From NCBI GenBank assembly GCA_011391125.1, contig JAABRE010000027.1, positions 1 through 56,402 of the forward strand: a DNA stretch of 56,402 nucleotides, read 5' to 3'. The DNA comes from Synechococcales cyanobacterium S06 (lineage in GTDB: Bacteria > Cyanobacteriota > Cyanobacteriia > Cyanobacteriales > JAABRE01). Shown here in pieces: positions 41,658 through 51,435 of this stretch (position 1 is the stretch's first letter; each line of letters opens with the position of its first letter). The position numbers and the translations under genes were made by a program. Below the pieces are notes generated by a model that made no database searches, was not told where the DNA came from, and saw only the letters and a program-made list of their open reading frames with translations.

Positions 41658-41781
41658 TAGTAATTCTCAATAAAAAGTAAACAAAAGTTTTTAGTTTGTT
41701 GTTGGACTTTAGTCCTAAGAAGCGCTAAAGCGCAACTACGAACCTATTTTTTAACTGTTCTAATCTTAATTGAAATTACTA
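41658..41781. mobile_element. MITE family B copy (124 bp, TA target)
   Basis: Begins TAGTAATTCTC and ends TTGAAATTACTA, flanked by TA. Intergenic, 26 nt after the interrupted vapC; the third MITE within 1 kb. The remaining 41782-42027 interval shows a TATAAT at 41959-41964 (possible -10 for the chemosensory operon) and no gene. Confidence 0.85.
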
Positions 41782-42027
41782 TAAATTGGTAACTTGGTTT
41801 TTAGATTTTAGTATTTTTTACTTTGAATAAAAAAATAAGATGTTTTCAGTCAATGGCGATCGCACCTCATCTCCTTTTCTTTGATCAAAGACAGCAACAC
41901 TTGGGAAAATAAGGAGAAAAAACGTCGCAATTGCTCATAAGTTATAGCTGATTGCTTATATAATGTTAAATTGGGGATTATCCATGGTTAAAATGAGCGA
42001 AAATCGTTGTAGGTAGGGGTTAATTAG

Positions 42028-43599
42028 ATGTTTGATCAAGTCGATTTTGAGGGTGAATTAAGAACTAATTTTATTAATTTAATTGCTAAATATACAGGAT
42101 TAAAAATTAGAGATTCTGAAATTTCTGTCTTAGTACAGAATATCAATTTAAGAATGAAATCTCTGAGGTTAAATTCCCTGAGAGAATACTATAATTTATT
42201 AAATTATTCAGATCAAGAAAGTAACCAAGAATGGATTACTTTAATTAGTAACTTAACAAATACTGAAAGTTATTTTTTTCGGGATCAAGGTCAGTTTAAT
42301 TTGCTGAGAAATCAGATTATTCCTAATATTATGAAAACTAATATTGAGAGTCGAAATATTAGGATTTGGAGTGCGGGATGTTCCAGTGGAGAAGAAGTTT
42401 ATTCCTTGGCAATTTTGCTCAGGGACATGATTCCAGATTTGGATTTATGGAATGTGATGATCTTGGGTACAGATATTAATGAAAATGCCTTAAATAAAGC
42501 GAAAAAAGGAGTTTATACCACCTGGTCATTTAGGATGGTCAACGATGAGATAACCAAGACGAATTTCAAAGTAATTAATAATCAATATCAAATTAATCCT
42601 CAGATCAAAAAAATTGTCAACTTTGGTGGTTTAAACTTAGTAAAAGACAAATATCCCTCAGAAAATAGTCTGGTTAGGGATATGGATTTAATCATTTGTA
42701 GAAATGTCTTTATTTATTTTCAACCTGCGGCAATTACGGAGGTTTTAGATAAATTTTATGAGACCTTAAAACCCGGAGGTTATTTACTGACAGGTCATGC
42801 AGAATTATCAGGTCAAGATTTACGTAAATATAAAACCCATATTTTTCCTGAGTCTTTGTTATATCAAAAAGAGAATCAAATTAATGGTATTTTGCCCTTA
42901 AATAATCCTTTTCAAAATGCTAATTTACTCGGAAATATGGAGCAAAATAGCTTACCGACAAGTCCCACTTTACCCACATTGCCCACATTTCCTACCTTAA
43001 CAAATAACCTTTCTAATCCTATTCAAACACCAGCTTTATTTGTTCCTCCAGTCGTTCAACCCATCCCATATCCACCGACAACTATACCTTTTGAAAATAC
43101 CAAAAAACCCGATGAACAATTGTTGGAACAAGCGGAAATATTCTTTAAACAAAAGCAATATAATTTAGCTATTGAGAAAGTTAAAGAATACCTTAAAAAG
43201 CACAGTCAAAGCTTTAAAGCTTACTATATTATTGCTAAGATTTATGCCAATATCGGACAACACGAAGAAGCGATCAAAAATTGTCAACTAGCTTTGAAGT
43301 TCAATGAATTTGCCGTCGAACCCTATTATTTATTGGCAAAAATTTCAGAAGATCAAGGAAAGGTTAATGAAAGTAAACAATTGTTAAAGAAAATTATTTA
43401 TTTAGATGCGAATTTTATCCCCGGATATCTAGATTTAGGTCAGATTTATCAACAAGAAGGGGATACAAAACGTGCCTTGAAAATGAGAGAAACGGCTTTA
43501 CAATTATTAACCAAATTAGCGCCAAAAGATCGGCTAGAACATTTAGAATATGCTACAGTATCTGAGTTAATGGAATTGCTAAAAAAACAACTGAGTTAG
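42028..43599 (+). CDS. CheR-type receptor methyltransferase with C-terminal TPRs
   Basis: A 523-residue protein. The N-terminal helical CheR region is followed by the SAM-binding domain: 'IRIWSAGCSSGEEVYSLAILL' (motif I), 'GTDINENALNKAKKGVY' and 'DLIICRNVFIYFQPA' with the downstream 'LKPGGYLLTGHAE'. A Pro/Thr-rich linker (about 290-355) leads to TPR repeats (about 368-510: 'YNLAIEKVKEYLKKHSQSFKAYYIIAKIYANIGQHEEAI'). The CheR-TPR layout matches WspC and FrzF. It would methylate glutamates of the nearby chemoreceptor. It is the first gene of the plus-strand operon; cheW follows after 18 nt. Confidence 0.93.
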   Translation: MFDQVDFEGELRTNFINLIAKYTGLKIRDSEISVLVQNINLRMKSLRLNSLREYYNLLNYSDQESNQEWITLISNLTNTESYFFRDQGQFNLLRNQIIPNIMKTNIESRNIRIWSAGCSSGEEVYSLAILLRDMIPDLDLWNVMILGTDINENALNKAKKGVYTTWSFRMVNDEITKTNFKVINNQYQINPQIKKIVNFGGLNLVKDKYPSENSLVRDMDLIICRNVFIYFQPAAITEVLDKFYETLKPGGYLLTGHAELSGQDLRKYKTHIFPESLLYQKENQINGILPLNNPFQNANLLGNMEQNSLPTSPTLPTLPTFPTLTNNLSNPIQTPALFVPPVVQPIPYPPTTIPFENTKKPDEQLLEQAEIFFKQKQYNLAIEKVKEYLKKHSQSFKAYYIIAKIYANIGQHEEAIKNCQLALKFNEFAVEPYYLLAKISEDQGKVNESKQLLKKIIYLDANFIPGYLDLGQIYQQEGDTKRALKMRETALQLLTKLAPKDRLEHLEYATVSELMELLKKQLS

Positions 43600-43617
43600 T
43601 GATAAGGAGACTAATAA

Positions 43618-44673
43618 ATGGAAGATTATCCTTATTTAATTTTTAATCTCAACACATCGCTATATGGTATTACAACCATGTTGGTGGAGGAGATTTTTTC
43701 GTTACCCGAGTTAACCCCCATTCCCGAAGCTCCTCCCGATATTGTTGGCGTGGTCAATGTCCGTGGGGATATCTTACCAGTAATGGATCTGAATTTACGT
43801 TTTGGTTATGAGTCACCGGATTACCGATTATCTGATACTGTAATCGTTTTGAGATCAGAGGAAATCAGGGTAGGATTGATGGTAAACCAGGTGATTGAGG
43901 TTAGGAATATCAATGGAGATGATATTACCAAAGAACTTTCCCACGGAAGAAAATTAGGAAAACTTGATAGTAAAAAGTTTATTACTGGAGTGGCCAGAAG
44001 TGATTCAGATATTTTAATTTTAATTGATGCGGAAAAATTACTTAAGTATGTAGTCAAACAAGATGTCGATTTTGAAAGTGCAGAAAATGAAGATCAAACT
44101 AATTTAAACGCCGATTTTTTAAAGAAGAAACGCGTTTTTTGTCCCAATGCAACTCCCGAAGAAAGGGCAGTTTTTAAGAAAAGAGCGGAAGCTTTACAAC
44201 AGTCAACTGACACCGAAGATGTTACTGGTTTAAAACCTTTAGCTGTGATTATTTTAAATGAGGAATTTTTCGGAATCGACTTAAAATTGGTGCGGGAATT
44301 TAGCGAGATTAAGAAAGTAACTCCTGTACCTTGCGCGCCATCTCATATTATCGGTAATATGAATTTAAGGGGCGAAATTTTAACTTTAATCGATGTCTGT
44401 GGATTGTTAAATTTACCCTTAAAAAATATTAACAAAAATAATAAGGCCATGGTGGTACAAGTACAAGATATAGTAGCAGGAATTACGGTGGAAGAAGTCT
44501 ATGATGTTATGTTTTTAAATCCCCAAGAAATAACCACTGTACCTACTGCAATTCATTCCATTAATGATGAATATTTGCAGGGTGCTGCACCCTATCACGA
44601 CAAAATGATGAGCATTCTTGACCTACCTAAAATTTTACTTAGTGGTAACTTAACAGTAGATCAAGCTGCTTAA
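43618..44673 (+). CDS. Double CheW-domain coupling protein
   Basis: A 351-residue protein with two CheW domains: about residues 5-145 ('YLIFNLNTSLYGITTMLVEEIFSLPELTPIPEAPPDIVGVVNVRGDILPVMDL') and 200-345 ('LAVIILNEEFFGIDLKLVREFSEIKKVTPVPCAPSHIIGNMNLRGEILTLIDV'). A charged linker near 150-195 contains a CheW-unrelated 'RVFCPNATPEERAVFKKRAEAL' helix. CheW links receptors to the CheA kinase. A tandem CheW may bridge two receptor or kinase sites, much as the separate WspB and WspD do. A good AAGGAG lies upstream of the ATG. Confidence 0.95.
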   Translation: MEDYPYLIFNLNTSLYGITTMLVEEIFSLPELTPIPEAPPDIVGVVNVRGDILPVMDLNLRFGYESPDYRLSDTVIVLRSEEIRVGLMVNQVIEVRNINGDDITKELSHGRKLGKLDSKKFITGVARSDSDILILIDAEKLLKYVVKQDVDFESAENEDQTNLNADFLKKKRVFCPNATPEERAVFKKRAEALQQSTDTEDVTGLKPLAVIILNEEFFGIDLKLVREFSEIKKVTPVPCAPSHIIGNMNLRGEILTLIDVCGLLNLPLKNINKNNKAMVVQVQDIVAGITVEEVYDVMFLNPQEITTVPTAIHSINDEYLQGAAPYHDKMMSILDLPKILLSGNLTVDQAA

Positions 44674-44845
44674 GTTTGATCCCCCTAAATCCCTAGGACT
44701 GAATCATGCGTCAGTTGTTAAAAACGGTGGGGATTTAGGGGATTGGGGGATTGGGGGGATGGAAGTCGCCCTTAAAAAGGAGGATTTAGAGGGCGCAAAG
44801 GGAATCAACCCTAAATTATAATTCACACAAAATGAGGACTAAAAA

Positions 44846-46303
44846 ATGAGCAGTAATCAAGGTTTAAAAATTAGATATTGGATTGGAATTGGCTATGCTA
44901 TTCCCGTAGTTTTATCGATCATCTCTCCTTTGCTGGTAGTATGGAATATCAATAATACCAAGGTGGCTGTTGAGGAAGTTGACCGTGTTAGTTTGTCATT
45001 CCAAGAGTTAACCAATATTATTCGAGGTGTTCAAGGAACATCAAGGGCAACCCGGGGTTATCTATTAGATGCGAATCCCACGAGTTTAAAAAGCGTGGAA
45101 GAGTCAAAAGCGATTTTTGACGAACATTTTACAAATATTCAAGAGTTGATCAAAAATGATGAGCAAATAAAAAGACTTGATGAAGTCGAAGTTAACTTTC
45201 GAGAATTAGAAAAAATTAATCAATTATTAATAGAAACTGTCGATACAAAAGGACAAGCTGCAGCCATTGCTTTATGGAAAAAAGAAGGCGGACGAGATCA
45301 AATAACAAATATAGTCAACTTGTTGACTGAATTTGAGGACGAACAGAAAAAGATTTTTGAAGAATTTGGGAAAAAACAAGACGATAGTTTAAATAGTTTG
45401 GTGACAGTGGTCATAATTTCCAGTAGTTTCATTGTGGCTGCTTCTTTGATATTTGCATTTATCATCTACTTTAATATTACCCGCCGCATTGACGAAGCAT
45501 CCAGTGTGATTGCCAGTTCTTCCCATGAAATTATGGCCACGGTGGAACAACAGGAACGCACTGCTAGTCAACAAGCAGCATCGGTTAATGAAACTACCAC
45601 CACCATGGATGAGTTGGGTGCTTCTTCCCAACAGTCGGCCCAACAAGCGGAATCCGCTGCCATGGCTGCCCAACAAGCTTTACAGGTTGCGGATAATGGT
45701 AATCGCTCCGTGGAAGAAACCCTTGGCGAGATGAATCTACTTAAGGATAAAGTTGGAGCGATCGCCCAACAAATCCTCCGTTTAAGTGATCAAACCGGTC
45801 AAATTGGTAATATTTCCCAACTTGTGTCCGACTTGGCGAACCAAACGAATATGTTGGCGTTAAACGCTGCCGTTGAAGCGGTGAGAGCTGGGGAACATGG
45901 TAAGGGTTTTGCGGTGGTTGCGTCGGAAATCCGCAAATTAGCCGATCAAAGTCGTCAATCTGCGGAAAAAATTAATAATTTGGTTTCCGAAGTCCAAAAC
46001 TCCATTAATTCCACCGTTATGGTGACAGACGAAGGTACAAAAAGCGTGGATTCCTCTGTTCATATTGCACAAAAAAGCGCCATGGCTTTCGCCGAAGTTG
46101 CCCAATCTGTTAATAACGTTGTGTTAAATAACCAGCAAATTTCCTTAACTTTGAAACAACAAGTTGATGCGATTAAACAGGTTTTGGATGCTATGAATAG
46201 TATTAACCAAGGTGCGAGGGAAACCGCCACGGGTATTGGTCAAACCCGCATTGGTACACAAAAACTCACTGAAGCAACCACTAATTTAAAAGAAATGGTG
46301 TAA
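44846..46303 (+). CDS. Methyl-accepting chemotaxis receptor with CHASE3-like sensor
   Basis: A 485-residue receptor with two membrane helices (about 12-33 and 183-207). The outer domain between them ('VQGTSRATRGYLLDANPTSLKSVEESKAIFDEHFTNIQELI') looks like CHASE3. Directly after helix 2 comes the signalling coiled coil, without an obvious HAMP domain. The hairpin tip is 'NMLALNAAVEAVRAGEHGKGFAVVASEIRKLADQS', intact for CheA/CheW binding. The C-terminus is 'GTQKLTEATTNLKEMV'. It lies between the double-CheW and CheA genes of the same operon. The ligand is unknown. Confidence 0.94.
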   Translation: MSSNQGLKIRYWIGIGYAIPVVLSIISPLLVVWNINNTKVAVEEVDRVSLSFQELTNIIRGVQGTSRATRGYLLDANPTSLKSVEESKAIFDEHFTNIQELIKNDEQIKRLDEVEVNFRELEKINQLLIETVDTKGQAAAIALWKKEGGRDQITNIVNLLTEFEDEQKKIFEEFGKKQDDSLNSLVTVVIISSSFIVAASLIFAFIIYFNITRRIDEASSVIASSSHEIMATVEQQERTASQQAASVNETTTTMDELGASSQQSAQQAESAAMAAQQALQVADNGNRSVEETLGEMNLLKDKVGAIAQQILRLSDQTGQIGNISQLVSDLANQTNMLALNAAVEAVRAGEHGKGFAVVASEIRKLADQSRQSAEKINNLVSEVQNSINSTVMVTDEGTKSVDSSVHIAQKSAMAFAEVAQSVNNVVLNNQQISLTLKQQVDAIKQVLDAMNSINQGARETATGIGQTRIGTQKLTEATTNLKEMV

Positions 46304-46312
46304 ATCAATTAA

Positions 46313-46640
46313 TAGGAGTTGGGGAGTTGGGGAAGTAGGGAGGTAGGGAGTTGGGGAAGTAGGGAGTTGGGGAGGTAGGGTGTTGGGGAAGTAGGGTGTT
46401 GGGGAGGTAGGGAGTTGGGGAGGTAGGGTGTTGGGGAAGTAGGGAGCTGGAGAAGTAGGGAGTTGGAGATTTAAGAATATAGTTCCCCCAATACCCTAAT
46501 CCCCTAATCCCCCAATACCCCAATACCCCAATCCCCCAATACCCCAATACCCCAATCCCCCAATCCCCCAATACCCCAATACCCCAATCCCCCAATACCC
46601 CAATCCCCCAATCCCCCAATACCCTAATCCCCCACCGTAT
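46313..46640. repeat. G-rich array followed by C-rich array
   Basis: From 46313 to about 46470 the plus strand is made of units such as AGTTGGGG, AAGTAGGG and AGGTAGGG. From 46483 to 46635 it is made of CCCCAATAC/CCCCAATC units. Each is a degenerate 7-8-nt tandem. The two halves are roughly complementary, so single strands could fold into a long hairpin or G-quadruplexes. It lies between the receptor and the convergent PATAN-REC gene. A long minus-strand ORF through it encodes only low-complexity sequence. Confidence 0.85.
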
Positions 46641-46686
46641 TTGAAACAACCCTGCTTAGAAAGAGGGGGTGAGGGATAGATAACAA

Positions 46687-47853
46687 TTAACTATCAACTG
46701 CTAATAAATATTTACTAATCGAACCTAATACCATGTCCGCATTGGGGGGTTTGCCGAGAAAATCGGTAGCTCCGACTAATTTTGCCCTAGCGCGATCAAT
46801 TAAGGTATCTTGACCAGTTAAAATAATAATTGGTACAGTTTCAAAAACAGGAGTATTGCGCAAAAATTGACAAACACTATAACCATTTGCATTCGGCATA
46901 TTTAAGTCTAAAAAGATAAAATCAGGTTTATTATCAATTAATTGGGCAAAACCGTGCATGGGTTCATTTATTACTAAGACCTTATAACCAGCAGGTTCAA
47001 GAATTTTTTTCAGACTTAAAGCTACGATGGGACTATCATCAATACAAGCAACTAAAATATTTTCTTTAACTACTTTTTTCTTAGTAGTATCTGTAGTTTT
47101 TTCTGCTCCAGAATCGGTATCTTTATCCTTTAAAAAAGGTGCAGATAAATCACCAATTCTTTTAAATTCGATGATTTTTTTGCTTACTAAAGGTACTAAA
47201 TGACGAGTTACCATGGCCACAGATTTATTAATTCTTAAAGCAATATCCCAGATGGTGTATCTACCATTGAGATATTTTTCTAAAACTGAGATTTCTTCGG
47301 CTTTTACTCCTTCTTTTAATTTAGGTACAAATGAGGGACTAATAGTTCCTAAACCCATTTTTTGCCAGTCTTCTTGTAATTGTTTAACATTAGTAATTAC
47401 TGACTGAATTTCGACTGTCGATAGGGCTAAACCAAGGGATAACTGAGTCTCTGTTTTGTCAACACCTTTCCAATTACTGCTAGTATCTGGACTTTCTCCT
47501 AACTCAAATAAACATTCCTCGGCCACGGAACTAATTACCGCTTTTGCTTCACTTAAACTAATTTGTTTTTGACAAATTCCTTGATAAAGTAAGTCGTATT
47601 CCCATAAACTTTCTTTGGATAATTTCTCTGATTTGATTTCCCATTTAGGACAGGTTTTTTGGATTGCTCTTGATATTCTTCTGACTCGATGAACTCCATC
47701 CCTAATAAATAATAAACGACCATGAACTAAATCTAAAGTTTCTAAAACATTACCATTTTGTAATACTAATCGTCCGGTAGCTTTATTATTTGCTAAACTT
47801 TCAAGTTGTTTACTTAAGTTATTTAGTGTTATTAATGTAGTGTTTGTACCCAT
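46687..47853 (-). CDS. PATAN-type response regulator (DUF4388-REC)
   Basis: A 388-residue regulator. The N-terminal 240 residues ('LSKQLESLANNKATGRLVLQNG...LDLVHGRLLFIRDGVHRVRRI') match the DUF4388/PATAN domain, and the C-terminal 120 are a receiver: 'ACIDDSPIVALSL', phospho-acceptor Asp in 'IFLDLNMPN', Thr in 'ILTGQD' and Lys in 'LGKPPN'. Proteins of this build (PixG, PilG, TaxP1) mediate type IV pilus-related phototaxis output in cyanobacteria and some bind PilB. It is convergent to the receptor gene and divergent from cheA, and is a likely output of the adjacent kinase. Confidence 0.92.
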   Translation of the reverse strand: MGTNTTLITLNNLSKQLESLANNKATGRLVLQNGNVLETLDLVHGRLLFIRDGVHRVRRISRAIQKTCPKWEIKSEKLSKESLWEYDLLYQGICQKQISLSEAKAVISSVAEECLFELGESPDTSSNWKGVDKTETQLSLGLALSTVEIQSVITNVKQLQEDWQKMGLGTISPSFVPKLKEGVKAEEISVLEKYLNGRYTIWDIALRINKSVAMVTRHLVPLVSKKIIEFKRIGDLSAPFLKDKDTDSGAEKTTDTTKKKVVKENILVACIDDSPIVALSLKKILEPAGYKVLVINEPMHGFAQLIDNKPDFIFLDLNMPNANGYSVCQFLRNTPVFETVPIIILTGQDTLIDRARAKLVGATDFLGKPPNADMVLGSISKYLLAVDS

Positions 47854-48470
47854 TTTTTTTTTATTACTACTCCTATGTTAATTTACTGATTGTAACTATA
47901 TTTTATTTTCTTCTTTATTGACCAATCTATCCTAATAGATTATCCTAGTAATTAGACTTTTAAAAACATAATTATTGTTTATAGTTTAGTTCCTGTTTCT
48001 CTCATTATAACAATCATACATTTACTCAAGACAAATCAAAAGTTTTTTTACAAAATTTCATAATTAAATATAAAGTTTTTTTACAAAAACTAAGGAGGTT
48101 AAGTTAAGATCACACAATTTAATATAATGTTACTAGCTGACAAATCGAAAAATAAAGGATTAACCCAAAAAAGAGCAAGTTAATCCATAAAATGCCCTTA
48201 GATTTGGCTACTTCTGTTCTTTATTTGCTAGTTTTCCCTAATCTGCCCTCATAAATTGAACCAAAACTACCAAATAAATTGGGGAGGTAGGTACTGTAGG
48301 GGTAGGTCTTGTACCTACCCAGGGGGCCTTTTGTAGGGGTAGGTCTTGTACCTACCCAGAAAAAAAATTTATTTCTGGTTCAATTCGGGAAGGTCAAACT
48401 TCTTACTTCTTGAACCGACTATTGGGCGATCGCCTTTGAAAAAATAGTCGAAGCAGGTCGAACAATTTAA
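47854..48470. other. Intergenic region with twin palindromes
   Basis: Between the PATAN-REC gene and the receptor remnant. Promoters for both flanking transcription units should lie here. It is AT-rich and includes two near-copies of a palindromic 27-nt unit, TGTAGGGGTAGGTCTTGTAC..CCTACCC, at 48295-48322 and 48332-48359. No gene is visible. Confidence 0.55.
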
Positions 48471-48560
48471 AGTAACAAAACAGCAATTCTGATTACTCAG
48501 ACAAAAGTAGGTACACAAAAATTAACAGAAACTGCCTCGGAGTTAAAACAAATGATTTAA
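48471..48560 (+). pseudogene. C-terminal remnant of a second chemoreceptor
   Basis: An open stretch of 29 codons ending at the TAA 48558-48560 reads '...LITQTKVGTQKLTETASELKQMI'. The intact receptor upstream ends 'GIGQTRIGTQKLTEATTNLKEMV', the same motif. A TAA in the same frame at 48468-48470 precedes it. The rest of this receptor gene is gone, apparently by deletion. It lies just upstream of cheA, where the gene would have been. Confidence 0.75.
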
Positions 48561-48665
48561 AAAATGAGTTATATTAAACAAAATTGTCGGGGTAATTGGT
48601 AAATTATCCTTACTAAGAATTAAGTAAAAAAACCAGTAAAAATAGATAAAAGGAAGGTCAAAAAA

Positions 48666-51431
48666 ATGGCATTTATTGAAGACGATGAATTAAGAGGTTT
48701 ATATCAAGTTTCCAGTGAAGAACATTTACAAAAATTAGAATCAGGGTTATTAAGTTTAGAAAAAAATCCCGAACAAAGAGAGATTTTAGTGGAGTTGATG
48801 AGAGAAGCTCATAGTTTAAAAGGAGATTCTCGTATATTAGGATTAGAAGATATTGAGAAAGTAATTCACAAAGTCGAAGATATTATTGTCGGCATAAATA
48901 AAGAAGAAATTGTCTTAAATTCCCAGTTAAGCGATCGCCTTTATCAAGCTTTAGATGCTTTGAAAAAGATGGTAGAAGAAGCGATTACCGATGAACCTTG
49001 CGGCCTAAATGCGGATGAAATTGTATCTGAATTAATGACTGCCATGAAGGCAGAAAAATCTCCTCCAGAACTAGAAGATATTGAGTTAGAAATAACAGAA
49101 ACAGAACCAGAAAAAAGCGAATCAAACGAAGGATTTGTCAGTTTAATTGACGATGACGACTTGCGAGAAATGTATCAAAGTTCCAGTAAAAAACATTTAG
49201 AAAGAATTAAATCCTGTTTAGAAAAACTCGAAAAAAATGGAGCTGATCAAGAAACCTTAGCTGAATTATTAGCAACAGCAGAAAGCTTAAAAACTGACTC
49301 AATTATTATTGGAGTAGAATCCGTTGAAATCGGCGCTGAAAAATTAGAAGAACACTTAGATAACTTAATTAAAAATAAGGTAAATATTACCGCAGAAATA
49401 ATCCATAAAATCCAGCATTTTTTAATAGGAATTGAGCAGTTAATTAGCGAAGCAATTACAGGTAAACCCAGCGCAATAACAGTGGAAAACCTGCTCAGTG
49501 AATTACCAGAAAATGTTAGCAAAGAAAGTGAAACAGAGCTGGAGAAACCACAACAACAACAAGCGGAATTAATAATACCAGAAAAAACCGTCAAACCAGA
49601 ACCCAAAGAAGCCAAACCCGTTGTCAAAATAGAAGAAACTCCCCCAGCTTCTCCCGTGGTTCATGCTCCTAAAAAAGCCAATATTGCGCCCACTCCCAGC
49701 AAAACGGATGCCATGGTTTCTGCCCCAACAGCCGGTCAACCTTATCGCATTGACACAATTCGAGTTAAAACCCAACATTTAGATGCGTTAATGACCCAAA
49801 CCGGGGAATTAACCGTCACCAAAATTCGCATTGCCCATACAGCCAATGAAATTGAAATATTAACAAATCTGTGGGAAGAATGGAAAAATCGCAAATATCA
49901 AAGACACTATTTCAGCGAAAATGAAGACACTTATCAAGAGCGTTTAGAAGAAGTGATCCAACGTTTGCGGATTTCCGCCAGCGAGAATAGTACCCGTTTG
50001 GATATTATTAGCGAGGATTTAGAAGAAAAAATAAGCACCCTGAGAATGTTACCCCTTTCCACCGTATTCCAGCTATTTCCGCGCTTAGTGAGGGATTTGG
50101 CTAAACAAGAGGGGAAAGAGATCGAATTAATGATTGAAGGGGGAGAAACCGCCGCAGATAAGCAAATCCTCGAAGAAATTAAGGACCCCTTAATGCACAT
50201 TTTAAGGAATGCAGTTGATCACGGGATTGAAACTCCCCAAGACCGGGAAAAAATGGGGAAACCAAGAACGGGTACAATTCGCTTAAAAGGCTATCAAACA
50301 GCCAGTAATATTATTATCGAAGTACAAGACGATGGTCAGGGTTTAGACCTACAGAAAATCAAAAAAACCGCCATCAAACGGGGAATGTATCACCCGGAAG
50401 AGTTGGATGTCATGAGCGATAATCAGCTTTATTCCTTAATTTTAGCCCCTGGATTTTCCACCCGTAGTTTTGTCACGGAAGTCTCAGGAAGGGGTGTTGG
50501 TTTAGATGTCCTACAAACTAACGTCAAAAAATTAAAAGGTCAAATCCAAATTGATTCCAAACTCGGGGAAGGTTGCACTTTTAGGATTCAATTAGGTACA
50601 ACTTTGGCCACTGCTAATGTTTTGCTTGTGGAAGTAGCCGGCATTACCCACGGAGTTCCCATTGAATATGTACAGACTAATCTGTTAGTCTCTCCTGAGC
50701 AAATTTTCACCATTGAAGGTAAGGAGACGATCGCCTTAGATAATCAAGGTGTCTCAGTTGCTTCCTTGGCGCAACTCTTAGAATTACCCGAAAAGCAAAG
50801 CAAAATGCACAAGCAAATACCCTGTATTTTATTAAACGTCGGCGATGAAAAATTTGGCGTGTTTGTCGATCGCCTGATCGATACTCAGGATGTGGTGATT
50901 AAACCCCAAAGTAAACTGTTAAAACGGGTGAGAAATATCACGGGAGCGACTATCCTTGGTACAGGGGAAGTGTGCATGATTATTAATCCCCCAGATTTAC
51001 TCAAATCCCTACAAAGACAAACTGGGGGAGGATTTAGTCGTGAAAGGGAAGAAGTAGTAGAAAGTACCCAACAGGTAGTTTTATTGGCGGAAGATTCGAT
51101 TACCATTAGAACCCAAGAAAAACGCATTTTAGAAGCAGCGGGATATGAAGTTGTTACCGCAGTGGATGGCCTAGACGGTTACAATAAATTAAGAAGTCGT
51201 CATTTCGATGCCGTGGTTTCTGACATCCAAATGCCGAATATGGATGGGTTAACCCTAGCGACCAAAATTCGTGAAATCCCTGAATATAGCGAATTACCGA
51301 TTATTTTAGTCACCTCTCTGGCCTCTGATGAAGATAAAAGAAAAGGTGCCGCGGCGGGAGCGAATGCCTATATCACCAAGGGGAACTTTAATCAGGATAT
51401 TCTCGTAGATACTTTAAAACGATTAGTTTAA
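48666..51431 (+). CDS. cheA: CheA-type hybrid histidine kinase with two Hpt domains and a receiver
   Basis: A 921-residue kinase. Hpt1 (about 3-105) has the phospho-acceptor His49 in 'REAHSLKGDSRILG'. A second Hpt-like domain (about 158-265) begins with the same 'IDDDDLREMYQSSSKKHL' pattern but has Glu206 ('ATAESLKTDS') where the His should be. Next come a Pro-rich linker, the dimerisation helices ('IRVKTQHLDALMTQTGELTVTKIRI'), the ATPase domain (N-box 'NAVDHGIETP', G-box 'SGRGVGLDVLQTN') and a CheW-like domain. A C-terminal receiver has Asp in 'VVSDIQMPN'. CheA-REC fusions are typical of Wsp/Frz-like pathways. cheB follows after 4 nt. Confidence 0.95.
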   Translation: MAFIEDDELRGLYQVSSEEHLQKLESGLLSLEKNPEQREILVELMREAHSLKGDSRILGLEDIEKVIHKVEDIIVGINKEEIVLNSQLSDRLYQALDALKKMVEEAITDEPCGLNADEIVSELMTAMKAEKSPPELEDIELEITETEPEKSESNEGFVSLIDDDDLREMYQSSSKKHLERIKSCLEKLEKNGADQETLAELLATAESLKTDSIIIGVESVEIGAEKLEEHLDNLIKNKVNITAEIIHKIQHFLIGIEQLISEAITGKPSAITVENLLSELPENVSKESETELEKPQQQQAELIIPEKTVKPEPKEAKPVVKIEETPPASPVVHAPKKANIAPTPSKTDAMVSAPTAGQPYRIDTIRVKTQHLDALMTQTGELTVTKIRIAHTANEIEILTNLWEEWKNRKYQRHYFSENEDTYQERLEEVIQRLRISASENSTRLDIISEDLEEKISTLRMLPLSTVFQLFPRLVRDLAKQEGKEIELMIEGGETAADKQILEEIKDPLMHILRNAVDHGIETPQDREKMGKPRTGTIRLKGYQTASNIIIEVQDDGQGLDLQKIKKTAIKRGMYHPEELDVMSDNQLYSLILAPGFSTRSFVTEVSGRGVGLDVLQTNVKKLKGQIQIDSKLGEGCTFRIQLGTTLATANVLLVEVAGITHGVPIEYVQTNLLVSPEQIFTIEGKETIALDNQGVSVASLAQLLELPEKQSKMHKQIPCILLNVGDEKFGVFVDRLIDTQDVVIKPQSKLLKRVRNITGATILGTGEVCMIINPPDLLKSLQRQTGGGFSREREEVVESTQQVVLLAEDSITIRTQEKRILEAAGYEVVTAVDGLDGYNKLRSRHFDAVVSDIQMPNMDGLTLATKIREIPEYSELPIILVTSLASDEDKRKGAAAGANAYITKGNFNQDILVDTLKRLV

Positions 51432-51435
51432 AATA

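Noticed and set aside
46305-46649. A 114-codon minus-strand ORF with repeats such as GDWGIGVL and PTPYFPN
   Set aside because: It is entirely read from the G-rich/C-rich tandem arrays; low complexity with no domain or ribosome-binding support.
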